This document shows positions 18,138-25,836 of a stretch of 64,000 nucleotides of DNA, piece after piece. The notes beneath the pieces were generated by a model. That model saw nothing but the letters and a program-made list of their open reading frames with translations, ran no database searches and was not told where the DNA came from. The position numbers and the translations under genes were made by a program. Each line of letters begins with the position of its first letter. The first letter of the stretch is position 1. Location: NCBI GenBank assembly GCA_003223935.1, contig QHXQ01000056.1, forward strand, positions 27,612 through 91,611, written 5' to 3'. The DNA is from Acidobacteriota bacterium. GTDB lineage: Bacteria > Acidobacteriota > Blastocatellia > Pyrinomonadales > Pyrinomonadaceae.

Positions 18138-18166
18138 TTGACTCCGCCGGGCGGCGCTAGTATTGT
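18138..18166 (+). promoter_or_regulatory. Candidate promoter for the ycaO/tfuA operon
   Basis: TTGACT (18138-18143) and TATTGT (18161-18166) are separated by 17 bp, each one or two mismatches from sigma70 consensus. The next plus-strand gene is ycaO, giving a leader of about 180 nt. Confidence 0.45.
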
Positions 18167-18353
18167 CTCTTTGTTCCAAGCGCCACGCGATTGATTAAAG
18201 CAAAGACCCTCGCTGACCAGTGCCGCTTTGCTGTTGACAACCTAAAGGCACTTCAAGATGACATTTGCGGCTCCGAAGCAGCAGCAATCGAGCGTTCTCT
18301 AATCATCTTGGAATGGCGTAACATTCCAGCTATTTGTGAGGTCTGCCTTGTTT

Positions 18354-19751
18354 ATGTTGTCTGGAAATTCGAGGCGGGGTGGCGACCCACAGCGGCTTGC
18401 GCTTCGTAATTGGCATTTAAGACCCGCGCTGAAATATGCTTCGTCCGGCGTCGTCAGAACCGTCGCGCCAGCCGAAACCATCAAGCGCATCGCCCCCCTC
18501 ATGCCCGTTATCGGTGTCACGCGCATCGCCGATGTGACCCACCTGGACCGGATCGGGATCCCAAACTTTACGACCGTCAGACCGCGAGACTACCGGGGCA
18601 TCTCCTACTATAACGGCAAAGGGGCCACACGGCTGGCAGCTAAAGCCGGGGCGATGATGGAAGCCATCGAGCGTTATTGCGGCGAGCGTTGCGACTTGGA
18701 AATCTGCTATGGCAGTTATCGTGAGATGCGAAGACGCGGGGCGGCGGTTGACCCCGGCGAAATCATCGCGCCCCGCTTTCGTGAGTATCGTCCGAACGTG
18801 CGCCTCGAATGGGTCGAGGGTTTCGACCTCATTGCGCGGCGGCCGACCTACGTGCCGCTCAACTCCGTCGTGCAGCCTTACGAGCCGCAACGCGGCTCTG
18901 CGCTCTACTATTCGAGCACCAACGGTTTGGCCTCCGGCAACACCATCGAAGAGGCTCTCTGCCATGCGTTGTGCGAGGTCATCGAGCGCGACGCGGCCTC
19001 TATCTCAGTGGCGACGCTGGAACTCGCGCCGGCAGTCGGTCGAGTGCTCAACGGCGTGGGCGTGCTGTCGTCGGAGTCGGCCCACGCAACGCACGATAAA
19101 TTTCCGCTCATAGCACTAGACAGCCTGCCGCCCAGCCCTACTAAGCTCGTGCACAAGATGCGCGCCGCCAAGCTGCGCATTTACTTACGCAATCTCACTT
19201 CCACGGCGGGCATTCCGACACTGGAATGTACCATTGTCGAAGAGCAGTTGGACGGTCGCCACTTGGCGCACGGCGGAAGCGGCACGCACCCGGACGCGCG
19301 CGTCGCACTCACACGCGCGCTGACGGAGGCGGCTCAGAGTCGCGTCGCCTGTATGCAGGGCGGACGCGAAGATTTACCGGAGATCATCAAGGAGCGTGTA
19401 ACCTTCGATCCGGATTATGTTTTCGGCCGGGGCCCGGTGCGCCCGTTCTCTTCGATGCGCTCATACGAGCATGAGCGCATCGACCAAGACATTACGTTTC
19501 TGCTTCGTCGGCTGAAGGCTGAAGGGTTCAAACAGATTGTCGCTGTTAACCTGACCCGGCCAGAACTTGGCGTCCCGGTCATCAGGGTGGTGCTCCCGCA
19601 GGCTGAGACGTGGGCCGTCTTTTACTCACACCTCGGGTGCTGTCTGTTCGGCGAGCGCGTCAAGCGAATCCTGCATGGCGCTTCACCCAACTGTGTGCTT
19701 CCTAGTCCTGCTGCGCGGGTGAACCCGACGCCGACAGAGGCCGGTGCCTGA
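18354..19751 (+). CDS. ycaO: YcaO-domain cyclodehydratase / thioamide synthetase
   Basis: ATP-dependent backbone-amide-activating enzyme of RiPP biosynthesis. The N-terminal motif GVTRIADVTHLDRIGIPNF, the Glu-rich AKAGAMMEAIERYCGE and the nucleotide-binding stretch NGLASGNTIEEALCHALCEVIERDA are classic YcaO signatures. The C-terminus ends NPTPTEAGA, without the PxPxP tail typical of azoline-forming YcaOs. Together with the TfuA neighbour this favours thioamide formation. No E1-like or ocin-ThiF partner is present. ATG 18354 is chosen; a GTG at 18336 in the same frame is possible. It is followed after 50 bp by the radical SAM gene. The domain call is firm; the reaction is inferred from the family and context. 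Confidence 0.9.
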   Translation: MLSGNSRRGGDPQRLALRNWHLRPALKYASSGVVRTVAPAETIKRIAPLMPVIGVTRIADVTHLDRIGIPNFTTVRPRDYRGISYYNGKGATRLAAKAGAMMEAIERYCGERCDLEICYGSYREMRRRGAAVDPGEIIAPRFREYRPNVRLEWVEGFDLIARRPTYVPLNSVVQPYEPQRGSALYYSSTNGLASGNTIEEALCHALCEVIERDAASISVATLELAPAVGRVLNGVGVLSSESAHATHDKFPLIALDSLPPSPTKLVHKMRAAKLRIYLRNLTSTAGIPTLECTIVEEQLDGRHLAHGGSGTHPDARVALTRALTEAAQSRVACMQGGREDLPEIIKERVTFDPDYVFGRGPVRPFSSMRSYEHERIDQDITFLLRRLKAEGFKQIVAVNLTRPELGVPVIRVVLPQAETWAVFYSHLGCCLFGERVKRILHGASPNCVLPSPAARVNPTPTEAGA

Positions 19752-19801
19752 GTTATACCCAAGTCCCTCGCGGTGTTATTTACGAGAAAGGTCTTACTGC
19801 C

Positions 19802-21502
19802 GTGGGTTTCTCAAGCGCAGACCGCCCGCAACTCGTGCAACTAGGCGCACCTAGTCGCGCCGCCGCCGCCCGTCCGCCCAAACGTGGTCAAGGGCGGCGC
19901 GCAAACGCGCGCAAGGTGGAGAGCATAACTCTTTGCAGTGCGACGCTCGGTGAAGATGGGCGCCACGAGCCACCGCTCGGCCCGCTCTACATCGCGGCCG
20001 CGCTGGAAGCGGTCGGCGTCGCGGTTGATTTCCGCGACTTCCAACTGCACGAAGACGCGCATAGCTTTTCCGGTGACGTGCTGGCGCGCTTCCTCGCCGG
20101 GCATCGAGAGATCGTCGCCGTCTCCTGCTTTGTTGATATGCTCCCGGCCGTCGTCGCCGCCACGCGCACGCTGCACCGGGCACGGCCTGAAACACTCTTT
20201 CTGCTCGGCGGCCCCGGCCCTACCTCTTGCGCCGAGCGCATCCTTCAAGAGTACCCTTGGATCACCGCCGTCGTACGCGGCGAAGGCGAAGAGACTGTCG
20301 CCGAGTGGATTCAGTTGCTGCGCGGTGAACGGACAGGCGCTGTGGCCGGGATGGTTTACCGCAAGGGTGCGGAACTGATCGAAGGCCCAAGCCGCGCCCG
20401 CAATCACGACTTGGACGAGTTGCCGCTACCTGCATATCATCTAGTTGACTGGTCGCGTTATTCAAACGCGCGCATCATCACAACGCGCGGTTGCTCTTAC
20501 CGCTGCTCCTTCTGCGATGTGACCGCTTTGTGGGGAAATCGTAGCGTCTATCGCGGGTTGGCGGCGACCGTCGCGGAGATCGAGTTGCTCCGGGATCGTT
20601 ACGGCAAACCTTCAATCGGCATCGTTGACGACACGTTCGTGCTCAACCGCGACCGCGTGCGCGCCTTCTGTCGCCTGTTGCTCGAGCGCCGCACAGACAT
20701 TCGTTGGGGCTGCTTTGGGCGGATCAACTTAATGACGCCCGACCTTATGGAGTTGATGGCGGAGGCGGGCTGTTGCGCCATCTTCTATGGGATAGATTCC
20801 GGCTCACAACAGGTCTTGGACCGGACGGTGAAGAGACTCAACGCGAAGCAGATCATGCCGGTGCTGCGTGCGTCGGCGCGTTACTTCGACTGCATCGAGG
20901 CGTCCTTCATCTGGGGCTATCCCTTCGAGCGTCTCGACGACTTTCGCCGGACGTTCGATGTGGCCGCCGAAGCGGCGACGCTCGCCCCGGTGGTCAACGT
21001 GCAACTGCATATGCTCAGCCCGCTCCCGCTCTCGCCGATCTACAAGGAGTTTCCGCGCGCACTCCGTGAGCCGGAGATCGAAGACCGGCACTGGCTCTTG
21101 TTGCCTCCGATCTTCTTTGACGAGCGCGCCACTGAGTTGCGCAAACTTGTGCGCGCCGCGCCCGACATCTATCCGGGCTTTTACAGTTTCACGACGCCGG
21201 CCCTACGTGCCAAGCGAAGATTGCTTGAACGTTCGATGCGGGCGTTGAATCGGACGGTGGGCAGTGCTCTCTTTGACGAGCGCCGCGCCCGTCTGCTCAA
21301 GGAGGAGGCAGTCGCCGTCGAGCAAGAACTCTTGGCAGAGCCGCGTCATCCGGCCGACCAGATCGGCGTCGGACTGGCGGTCAGCTATTTCCGCCGGCTG
21401 CGCCTCCACGCGCTGTTCGAGGCTGGTGCGAAACCATTTGTCGGCCAGCGCGGGGCCCGCCATGTCAGGGAACGCACAGAGGCCGCGAGTAGCAACCTAT
21501 GA
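19802..21502 (+). CDS. B12-binding-domain radical SAM protein
   Basis: Predicted cobalamin-dependent radical SAM enzyme of 566 residues. Residues about 40-190 form a B12-binding Rossmann-like domain (GPLYIAAALEAVGV, VAVSCFVD, LFLLGGPGPTS, VRGEGEETVAEW). The radical SAM barrel starts at ITTRGCSYRCSFCDV, giving the CxxxCxxC 4Fe-4S motif. The C-terminal helical region (about 460-566) is typical of the class. It lies between ycaO and tfuA and overlaps tfuA by 4 bp (ATGA). It probably modifies the precursor peptide, with C-methylation the usual chemistry of this class; this is inferred. Starts at a GTG. Confidence 0.88.
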   Translation: MGFSSADRPQLVQLGAPSRAAAARPPKRGQGRRANARKVESITLCSATLGEDGRHEPPLGPLYIAAALEAVGVAVDFRDFQLHEDAHSFSGDVLARFLAGHREIVAVSCFVDMLPAVVAATRTLHRARPETLFLLGGPGPTSCAERILQEYPWITAVVRGEGEETVAEWIQLLRGERTGAVAGMVYRKGAELIEGPSRARNHDLDELPLPAYHLVDWSRYSNARIITTRGCSYRCSFCDVTALWGNRSVYRGLAATVAEIELLRDRYGKPSIGIVDDTFVLNRDRVRAFCRLLLERRTDIRWGCFGRINLMTPDLMELMAEAGCCAIFYGIDSGSQQVLDRTVKRLNAKQIMPVLRASARYFDCIEASFIWGYPFERLDDFRRTFDVAAEAATLAPVVNVQLHMLSPLPLSPIYKEFPRALREPEIEDRHWLLLPPIFFDERATELRKLVRAAPDIYPGFYSFTTPALRAKRRLLERSMRALNRTVGSALFDERRARLLKEEAVAVEQELLAEPRHPADQIGVGLAVSYFRRLRLHALFEAGAKPFVGQRGARHVRERTEAASSNL

Positions 21503-22194
21503 GCCGTCTGCCCATCGTGTACTTAGGCCCGAGCATCCCGCGCGCCGCGGCTGAGCAACTACTCAGCGCGGATTATCGCCCGCCGATCCGGCGCGGCGAT
21601 CTGCCGGCGCGCTGTCAAGGGCGAACCGTGATCATCATTGATGGCGAGTTCGGGCAAAGCCTCTCAGTTTCGCCGAAGGAGATTCTGCAATTGCTGGATC
21701 AAGGGACGCGCGTGATCGGCGCAGCCAGCATGGGCGCGTTGCGCGCCGCCGAACTCTACCCCTATGGCATGGCAGGCTGTGGTTGGATCTTCGAGGCCTA
21801 CAAAGCGGGCCTCATCATCGGGGATGATGAGGTGGCCCTCTCGTATTCCCCCATAGACGCTAGCCCGCTCACCATCCCGCTCGTTAACGTGCGCTTCTGG
21901 CTCAAGCAACTTCAAGCCGCCGGCCGCCTCGACTCCGCTACTGCGCGCCGGTTGCTGCGCACAGCACGTCAGATTTTTTATGCGGAGCGGACTTTCAAAC
22001 GACTGCAACAGGAGTTCGAAGCGATCAGCGGGGCGACTGCCATCAAGTCGCTCATGCGTACAGAGCAAGACATCACAGACATCAAGGGCGCGGACGCCAA
22101 GCTCGCTCTCCTGCGGGCGACCTCCGCTCCGCTAATCAAACTGAGACGAAAGGAAGGGTCTATTAATGGCTACCAAGAAACTCGGGTCGGCTAA
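21499..22194 (+). CDS. tfuA: TfuA-like protein (YcaO partner)
   Basis: Member of the TfuA family, which works with YcaO in trifolitoxin and thioamide pathways. In thioamide systems it is thought to help deliver or release sulfur. Family motifs are clear: IIIDGEFGQSLSVSPKEIL, the hallmark GAASMGALRAAELYPYGM, then GWIFEAYKAGLIIGDDEVAL. The 231-residue length is normal. It overlaps the radical SAM gene by 4 bp and the precursor-like gene by 29 bp, showing that the four genes form one translationally coupled unit. Confidence 0.92.
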   Translation: MSRLPIVYLGPSIPRAAAEQLLSADYRPPIRRGDLPARCQGRTVIIIDGEFGQSLSVSPKEILQLLDQGTRVIGAASMGALRAAELYPYGMAGCGWIFEAYKAGLIIGDDEVALSYSPIDASPLTIPLVNVRFWLKQLQAAGRLDSATARRLLRTARQIFYAERTFKRLQQEFEAISGATAIKSLMRTEQDITDIKGADAKLALLRATSAPLIKLRRKEGSINGYQETRVG

Positions 22195-22528
22195 AGCAAC
22201 CAAGAAGGCAACCAAGAAAGCCGCGACCAAAAGGGGGGCGACCACGAAAGCGACGGCCGGGGGGAGCGCTGTTGCCATCTCCTCGCAGCAAGCCGCCGGC
22301 GTCGTTAGCCCGGCCCTTCAGGAACTCATTGGTCGGGCCATCACCGACAGGGATTTTAGAAAGGCCCTGTTTGCAGATCGCGAGAAGGCCACGAGAGGTT
22401 ATAAGCTGACGCCGATTGATCGTGAGTCGTTGAATCGGATCAGACCGGCAGACCTCGAACAGCAGGCCGCAATGATGGCGAATAAGGTCAACATCACAAT
22501 TATGGTGAAGATCACCATCCACTTCTGA
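22166..22528 (+). CDS. RiPP precursor-like peptide with NHLP/Os1348-type leader
   Basis: A 120-residue peptide encoded directly after tfuA, with a strong ribosome binding site (AAAGGAAGG, about 9 bp upstream). Residues 2-32 are Lys/Ala/Thr-rich and look like a histone H1 tail. Residues 49-91 contain ALQELIGRAITDRDFRKALF and YKLTPIDRESLNRI, matching my memory of Os1348/Franken-type NHLP leaders (LxGRAxTDxxFRxxLxxD). Residues 106-120, NKVNITIMVKITIHF, follow a possible AAMMA cleavage region and are the likely core. The core is amphipathic and beta-prone, has no Cys or Ser and only two Thr, so azole formation is unlikely while backbone thioamidation or C-methylation would be possible. Product and processing are inferred. 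Confidence 0.75.
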   Translation: MATKKLGSAKATKKATKKAATKRGATTKATAGGSAVAISSQQAAGVVSPALQELIGRAITDRDFRKALFADREKATRGYKLTPIDRESLNRIRPADLEQQAAMMANKVNITIMVKITIHF

Positions 22529-22824
22529 GCTTGGCCTTGTCCATTCAGTAGCAGCTTTGAAAGCAAAGAGGAAGGCGCGAAGCTCGAGACTATCTCGGCC
22601 AAGCTGGGTCTCATCTGCTCAATCTGGGCTGTGCTCTCCGATAGCGCACCTACTGAATGGTGACCTCATTTCGTCTGCGGCGCGATGATGATAATGACGA
22701 GCGTCAGGAGGCCGACGGCGATAGCGAACTTAGCCCCGCCCGATAGCCTATCGGGCGCACAGCTCACGGGTCGTCAATAGGTCTGTTCTCGCTCTTTAGT
22801 CTTAGTCGCAGAGGAGCCACGCCG
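22529..22824. other. Intergenic region with paired inverted repeats downstream of the precursor gene
   Basis: No gene is seen. CCATTCAGTAG (22541-22551) is the exact reverse complement of CTACTGAATGG (22650-22660). AGCTTGGCC (22528-22536) pairs with GGCCAAGCT (22597-22605). The two pairings interlock, as a pseudoknot would. A third small hairpin, CGCCCGAT/ATCGGGCG, lies at 22737-22757 without a T-run. This may be a structured 3-prime RNA region. Confidence 0.4.
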
Positions 22825-22920
22825 ATGAAGCTTCACCGCCCGGTCATTCGCTTGCCTTTTCCTGATGCTCTGGATTCTCGTCGGCACGAGCCGCATAGGT
22901 CGCTACCCGGCTCAGCCTGA
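22825..22920 (+). CDS. Possible 31-residue peptide gene
   Basis: An ATG at 22825 is preceded by GAGGAG with 9-bp spacing, the best Shine-Dalgarno sequence in this interval. It opens a frame MKLHRPVIRLPFPDALD... that ends at TGA 22918-22920. The peptide is Arg/Pro/His-rich with no motif I recognise. It ends 29 bp before the beta-propeller gene and could be a leader peptide or a small product of the RiPP locus. Support rests only on the ribosome binding site. Confidence 0.3.
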   Translation: MKLHRPVIRLPFPDALDSRRHEPHRSLPGSA

Positions 22921-22949
22921 AACCAAGCCCCTTGAAGGGAGTGCTTCAT

Positions 22950-23960
22950 ATGTTCTTCGTCACCTTCCACCAGACGGTCAGTAACGTCTATGCCTACGAC
23001 GACAATGGCAACCTGCTCAACCCCGATCATCCGAATGTGCTCGATAAAGACGGAGCCGAACTGCGTGACATCTACCTAGCAGCCAGCAGCGGTTATCTCT
23101 ATGTAGTAGAGGGCGGAAAGAAGACGAGCAAGGTGCATTGTTATCAAGGCGCAGGCACGAGCTACAAACAGTTGAGCGACTTCATCTCGCCAAAGCACGC
23201 CAACTCGATTGATCATCCCTTCGCGCTCGCCTTCGACGGGCAAGGTAACTGCTACGTGTCTAATCAGGACACGAACGTCGTGGCTGCGCTCAGCGTCTCG
23301 CCGGACGGACAGAAAGGCACGCCCGAAACGGTCGCCCGCTACCTGACGGCGCTCTATCCGGCGGGGACATTCTTGCAAGGGGCGCTGGTGGCCTCGGCGC
23401 AGAACAATCTGCCCAATGCACCGCAGACGAAGGGCGTGCAAGCGGTGCCGAAAGAGTTGGGCGGGCTGGCCGTCGAGTTGGATGCGAAGAAAAACAAAGT
23501 GCAAAACTCAGTGCGCGACGTAGCGTTCTACAATCTGGCCTACAACGGCGCGACACTGCCGCTACTCTTCGTCGCGGACGAGCCGGCCGGCCTAGTGCGC
23601 GTGTACGACCCCGGCACGGGTCAACTCCTGCGCAGCAGTAACCCGCTGACTTCTCCGGTGCACTTGCTGATCGCGGGCAGCACGCTGTATGTGGGGGCCG
23701 GCAGCCAAGTCCTCTCCAGCCCCGTACCTAATCCTTATGATCCGCAAGCACCGGTATGGGTCTTCACGCCGGTTGCGCTCTCGCCTGCGCCTGCCGGCGC
23801 TGTGTCGGGCATGGCGTTTGACAGTCAGGGTAACTTCCACGTCGCCGTGCGGACAAAGAACTTGGTCGTCAAGTACGACGCAAACTTCCAGCACGGCACG
23901 AACTGGATTTCCACGCCCATGCCGGATAACCCGGAATTCCTGCTCTACCTATCCGGCTGA
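22950..23960 (+). CDS. Beta-propeller-like hypothetical protein
   Basis: A 336-residue protein without signal peptide, of all-beta character. It has NHL/SMP-30-like recurring strands: YVVEGGKKTSKVHCY, FALAFDGQGNCYVSNQDTNVV, LLFVADEPAGLVRVYD, LYVGAGSQVL and MAFDSQGNFHVAVRTKNLVVKYD. These fit a five- or six-bladed propeller. ATG 22950 (MFFVTFHQTVSN) has GAAGGGA nine bases upstream and is preferred to the TTG at 22932. It sits between the RiPP-like operon and the eCIS regulator. It might bind a peptide or ligand, but no function can be assigned. Confidence 0.6.
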   Translation: MFFVTFHQTVSNVYAYDDNGNLLNPDHPNVLDKDGAELRDIYLAASSGYLYVVEGGKKTSKVHCYQGAGTSYKQLSDFISPKHANSIDHPFALAFDGQGNCYVSNQDTNVVAALSVSPDGQKGTPETVARYLTALYPAGTFLQGALVASAQNNLPNAPQTKGVQAVPKELGGLAVELDAKKNKVQNSVRDVAFYNLAYNGATLPLLFVADEPAGLVRVYDPGTGQLLRSSNPLTSPVHLLIAGSTLYVGAGSQVLSSPVPNPYDPQAPVWVFTPVALSPAPAGAVSGMAFDSQGNFHVAVRTKNLVVKYDANFQHGTNWISTPMPDNPEFLLYLSG

Positions 23961-24430
23961 TACTTGAGATGGTTGCGCTCTTCATCTAGCTTAAGCGCAC
24001 ATTAGTCAAAAGTGGACAAGGCCAATTAAGAACCGAAGCGATTATGCTTGGCAACTGTGGTCGCCCAAATAATTGCTTTATTTGTTCACAAGATGATATT
24101 GTTACGGCAACGATAAGACGTTTCTTGTTTTTTTGCTATTGAGCGCTTTGCCCCGCAGTTTTGGGTCGGTTCTATACCTGTTGACTTGCCTGCTCACGCA
24201 CTAGCGCGAGGCTTTTCAGGCATCTCACGTCTAAGTCAATCAAACGGGCCTCGCCATAATCATTTTATCCTTGGGTATAAATTAAGGGCGTCATTACTTC
24301 GATGTTTATGGCGTGTGATCTCTGCATTAGCTGCTCAATAATTCAGAGATTCTAAGGGATTATCGAAGGTGGATTTGTTCCTGAGCCGATTTGACTTCGT
24401 TCATCTAGCCTCAAGAGGAAGCTCATTGTC
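23961..24430. other. 470-bp AT-rich intergenic region upstream of the eCIS cluster
   Basis: Noticeably richer in A+T than its surroundings, with T-runs (TTTCTTGTTTTTTTGC near 24120) and TATAAA at 24276-24281. It lacks a good -35 partner, so I do not name a promoter. No open frame of coding character is seen. The decamer TTCATCTAGC occurs near both ends (about 23980 and 24402). It very probably holds the control region for the BTAD regulator and perhaps the whole injection-system operon. Confidence 0.5.
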
Positions 24431-25387
24431 ATGACAGCAATAAGTATTCACCTACTTGGGAAATTGTGTGTCCGGCGTAACGAGCAGGTAATAGGCTGTC
24501 TTGACGGCTGTAAGATGCAAGAGTTGTTCGGCTATCTGCTGCTCTACAGAGACCGGCCTCATCCGCGCGAAACTCTGGCCGGTTTACTCTGGGGTGACAC
24601 CTCCGTAGCGCAATCAAAAAAATATTTGCGCCAATCTCTCTGGCAACTGCAAACAGCCTTGGGCACTCAATCTCAAACTACGAACGCGCCTTTGCTATTA
24701 GTTGCACCGGATTGGATTCAAGTCAATCAGCAAGGCGAGTTCTGGCTTGACTTGGAAATATTCGAGCAGATATACGCGCAGGTCAGCGGCATGCCGGGCC
24801 GGCAATTGAATGCGCAGAGAGCGCAAGCTCTGCACGGCGCGGTTAGGCTATACAAAGGAGATTTGCTGGAAGGCTGTTATCAAGATTGGTGCTTGTATGA
24901 GCGCGAACGCCTACAAGGCATGTATCTCGCCATGTTGGACAAATTGGTCGGGTACAGCGAAGCGCATGGCGATTACGAAGCCGGACTGGAATATGGCATG
25001 CGCATTCTCCGGCAAGACCGCGCGCGCGAACGGACCCATCGGCAAATGATGCGCTTGCATTATCTGGCCGGAGACCGGACCGGTGCACTTCATCAGTACG
25101 AGCGGTGCGTGGCCGCGCTGCATGAAGAACTACAGGTGAAACCTGCCCAAGGCACTGTTGCACTTTATGAACAGATTCGTGCCGACCAACTCATTTCTCC
25201 AGCGCCGAAGGCCAATGAGCTTGACCGAGAGCCATTAGGGGCTGGTCGCACGCTAGAACAGACAACCGTGCGGCTACCTGAAGTGCTCGATCGGCTGACA
25301 CGCTTACAAGGGATTCTGGCAGATGCGCAGAGCCAAGTGCGCGAAGATATTCAAGCCATCAAGCTGCTCTTAAATCATCGCTGCTAG
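24431..25387 (+). CDS. BTAD-domain transcriptional regulator (SARP/AfsR-like)
   Basis: A DNA-binding regulator of 318 residues. Residues 1-95 are an OmpR-like winged helix (ISIHLLGKLCVRRNEQ, ETLAGLLWGDTSVAQSKKYLRQSLWQLQTAL). Residues about 100-250 are the bacterial transcriptional activator (BTAD) helical repeat (FWLDLEIFEQIYAQ, LHGAVRLYKGDLLEGCYQDWCLYERERL, RTHRQMMRLHYLAGDRTGALHQYERC). The C-terminal 65 residues form a predicted coiled coil. There is no NB-ARC ATPase. As the first gene of the injection-system block it is the likely pathway-specific activator. AGAGGAAG lies about 10 bp before the ATG. Confidence 0.88.
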   Translation: MTAISIHLLGKLCVRRNEQVIGCLDGCKMQELFGYLLLYRDRPHPRETLAGLLWGDTSVAQSKKYLRQSLWQLQTALGTQSQTTNAPLLLVAPDWIQVNQQGEFWLDLEIFEQIYAQVSGMPGRQLNAQRAQALHGAVRLYKGDLLEGCYQDWCLYERERLQGMYLAMLDKLVGYSEAHGDYEAGLEYGMRILRQDRARERTHRQMMRLHYLAGDRTGALHQYERCVAALHEELQVKPAQGTVALYEQIRADQLISPAPKANELDREPLGAGRTLEQTTVRLPEVLDRLTRLQGILADAQSQVREDIQAIKLLLNHRC

Positions 25388-25581
25388 CTCGTCTTGCCAC
25401 TTAAGTTCCTCAGCTAAAATTTTCAACTTGAGACGCTGCGACAGACGCGCCGAAGACGCTCGGTGAACGCACGCCGGCCATACTTCGGCCAATTTTGGAG
25501 CGCCGGTCGGCGGAGTAAGCCGCGAGTTTGCAATGTGTCGCGCCGCGCCTGTCAGCCGGTCAAGCAACGGACAGAGACAAT

Positions 25582-25836
25582 ATGGATGTCTTTGAGTTCA
25601 CGACCCATTCGTTCATCGTCAAGCTCTGGGTCGAGGAGATTGCGCAAGAACAGACCCGCGCTACTTGGCGCGGACATATTACACACGTCCCGGATGGGAA
25701 GCGGCGTTATGTCAGCAGCCTGAATGAGATTAAGGACTTCATGGCCCTCTACTTGGAAGAGATGGGGATCAAGACAGAATTGTCTCACGGTGTGAAAGGA
25801 TGGTTGAGATTACGGAAACTGAAGCTAACCAGATAA
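25582..25836 (+). CDS. Small eCIS-associated conserved protein (84 aa)
   Basis: Begins MDVFEFTTHSFIVKLWVEE and continues with WRGHITHVPDGKRRYVSSLNEIKDFMALYLEEMG. I recall similar small proteins beside AAA+ genes in other injection-system clusters, but I cannot name the family. There is no signal peptide or membrane segment. ATG 25582 is taken because the upstream 18 residues of the open frame are atypical. It overlaps the AAA+ gene by 37 bp, so co-translation is likely. Confidence 0.65.
   Translation: MDVFEFTTHSFIVKLWVEEIAQEQTRATWRGHITHVPDGKRRYVSSLNEIKDFMALYLEEMGIKTELSHGVKGWLRLRKLKLTR

Noticed and set aside
18191..18409. 72-residue frame upstream of ycaO
   Set aside because: It has a TTG start without ribosome binding site and overlaps ycaO by over 50 bp. 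The peptide resembles nothing and lies between the candidate promoter and ycaO.
22737..22757. Rho-independent terminator
   Set aside because: The 8-bp hairpin CGCCCGAT/ATCGGGCG has no following T-run.
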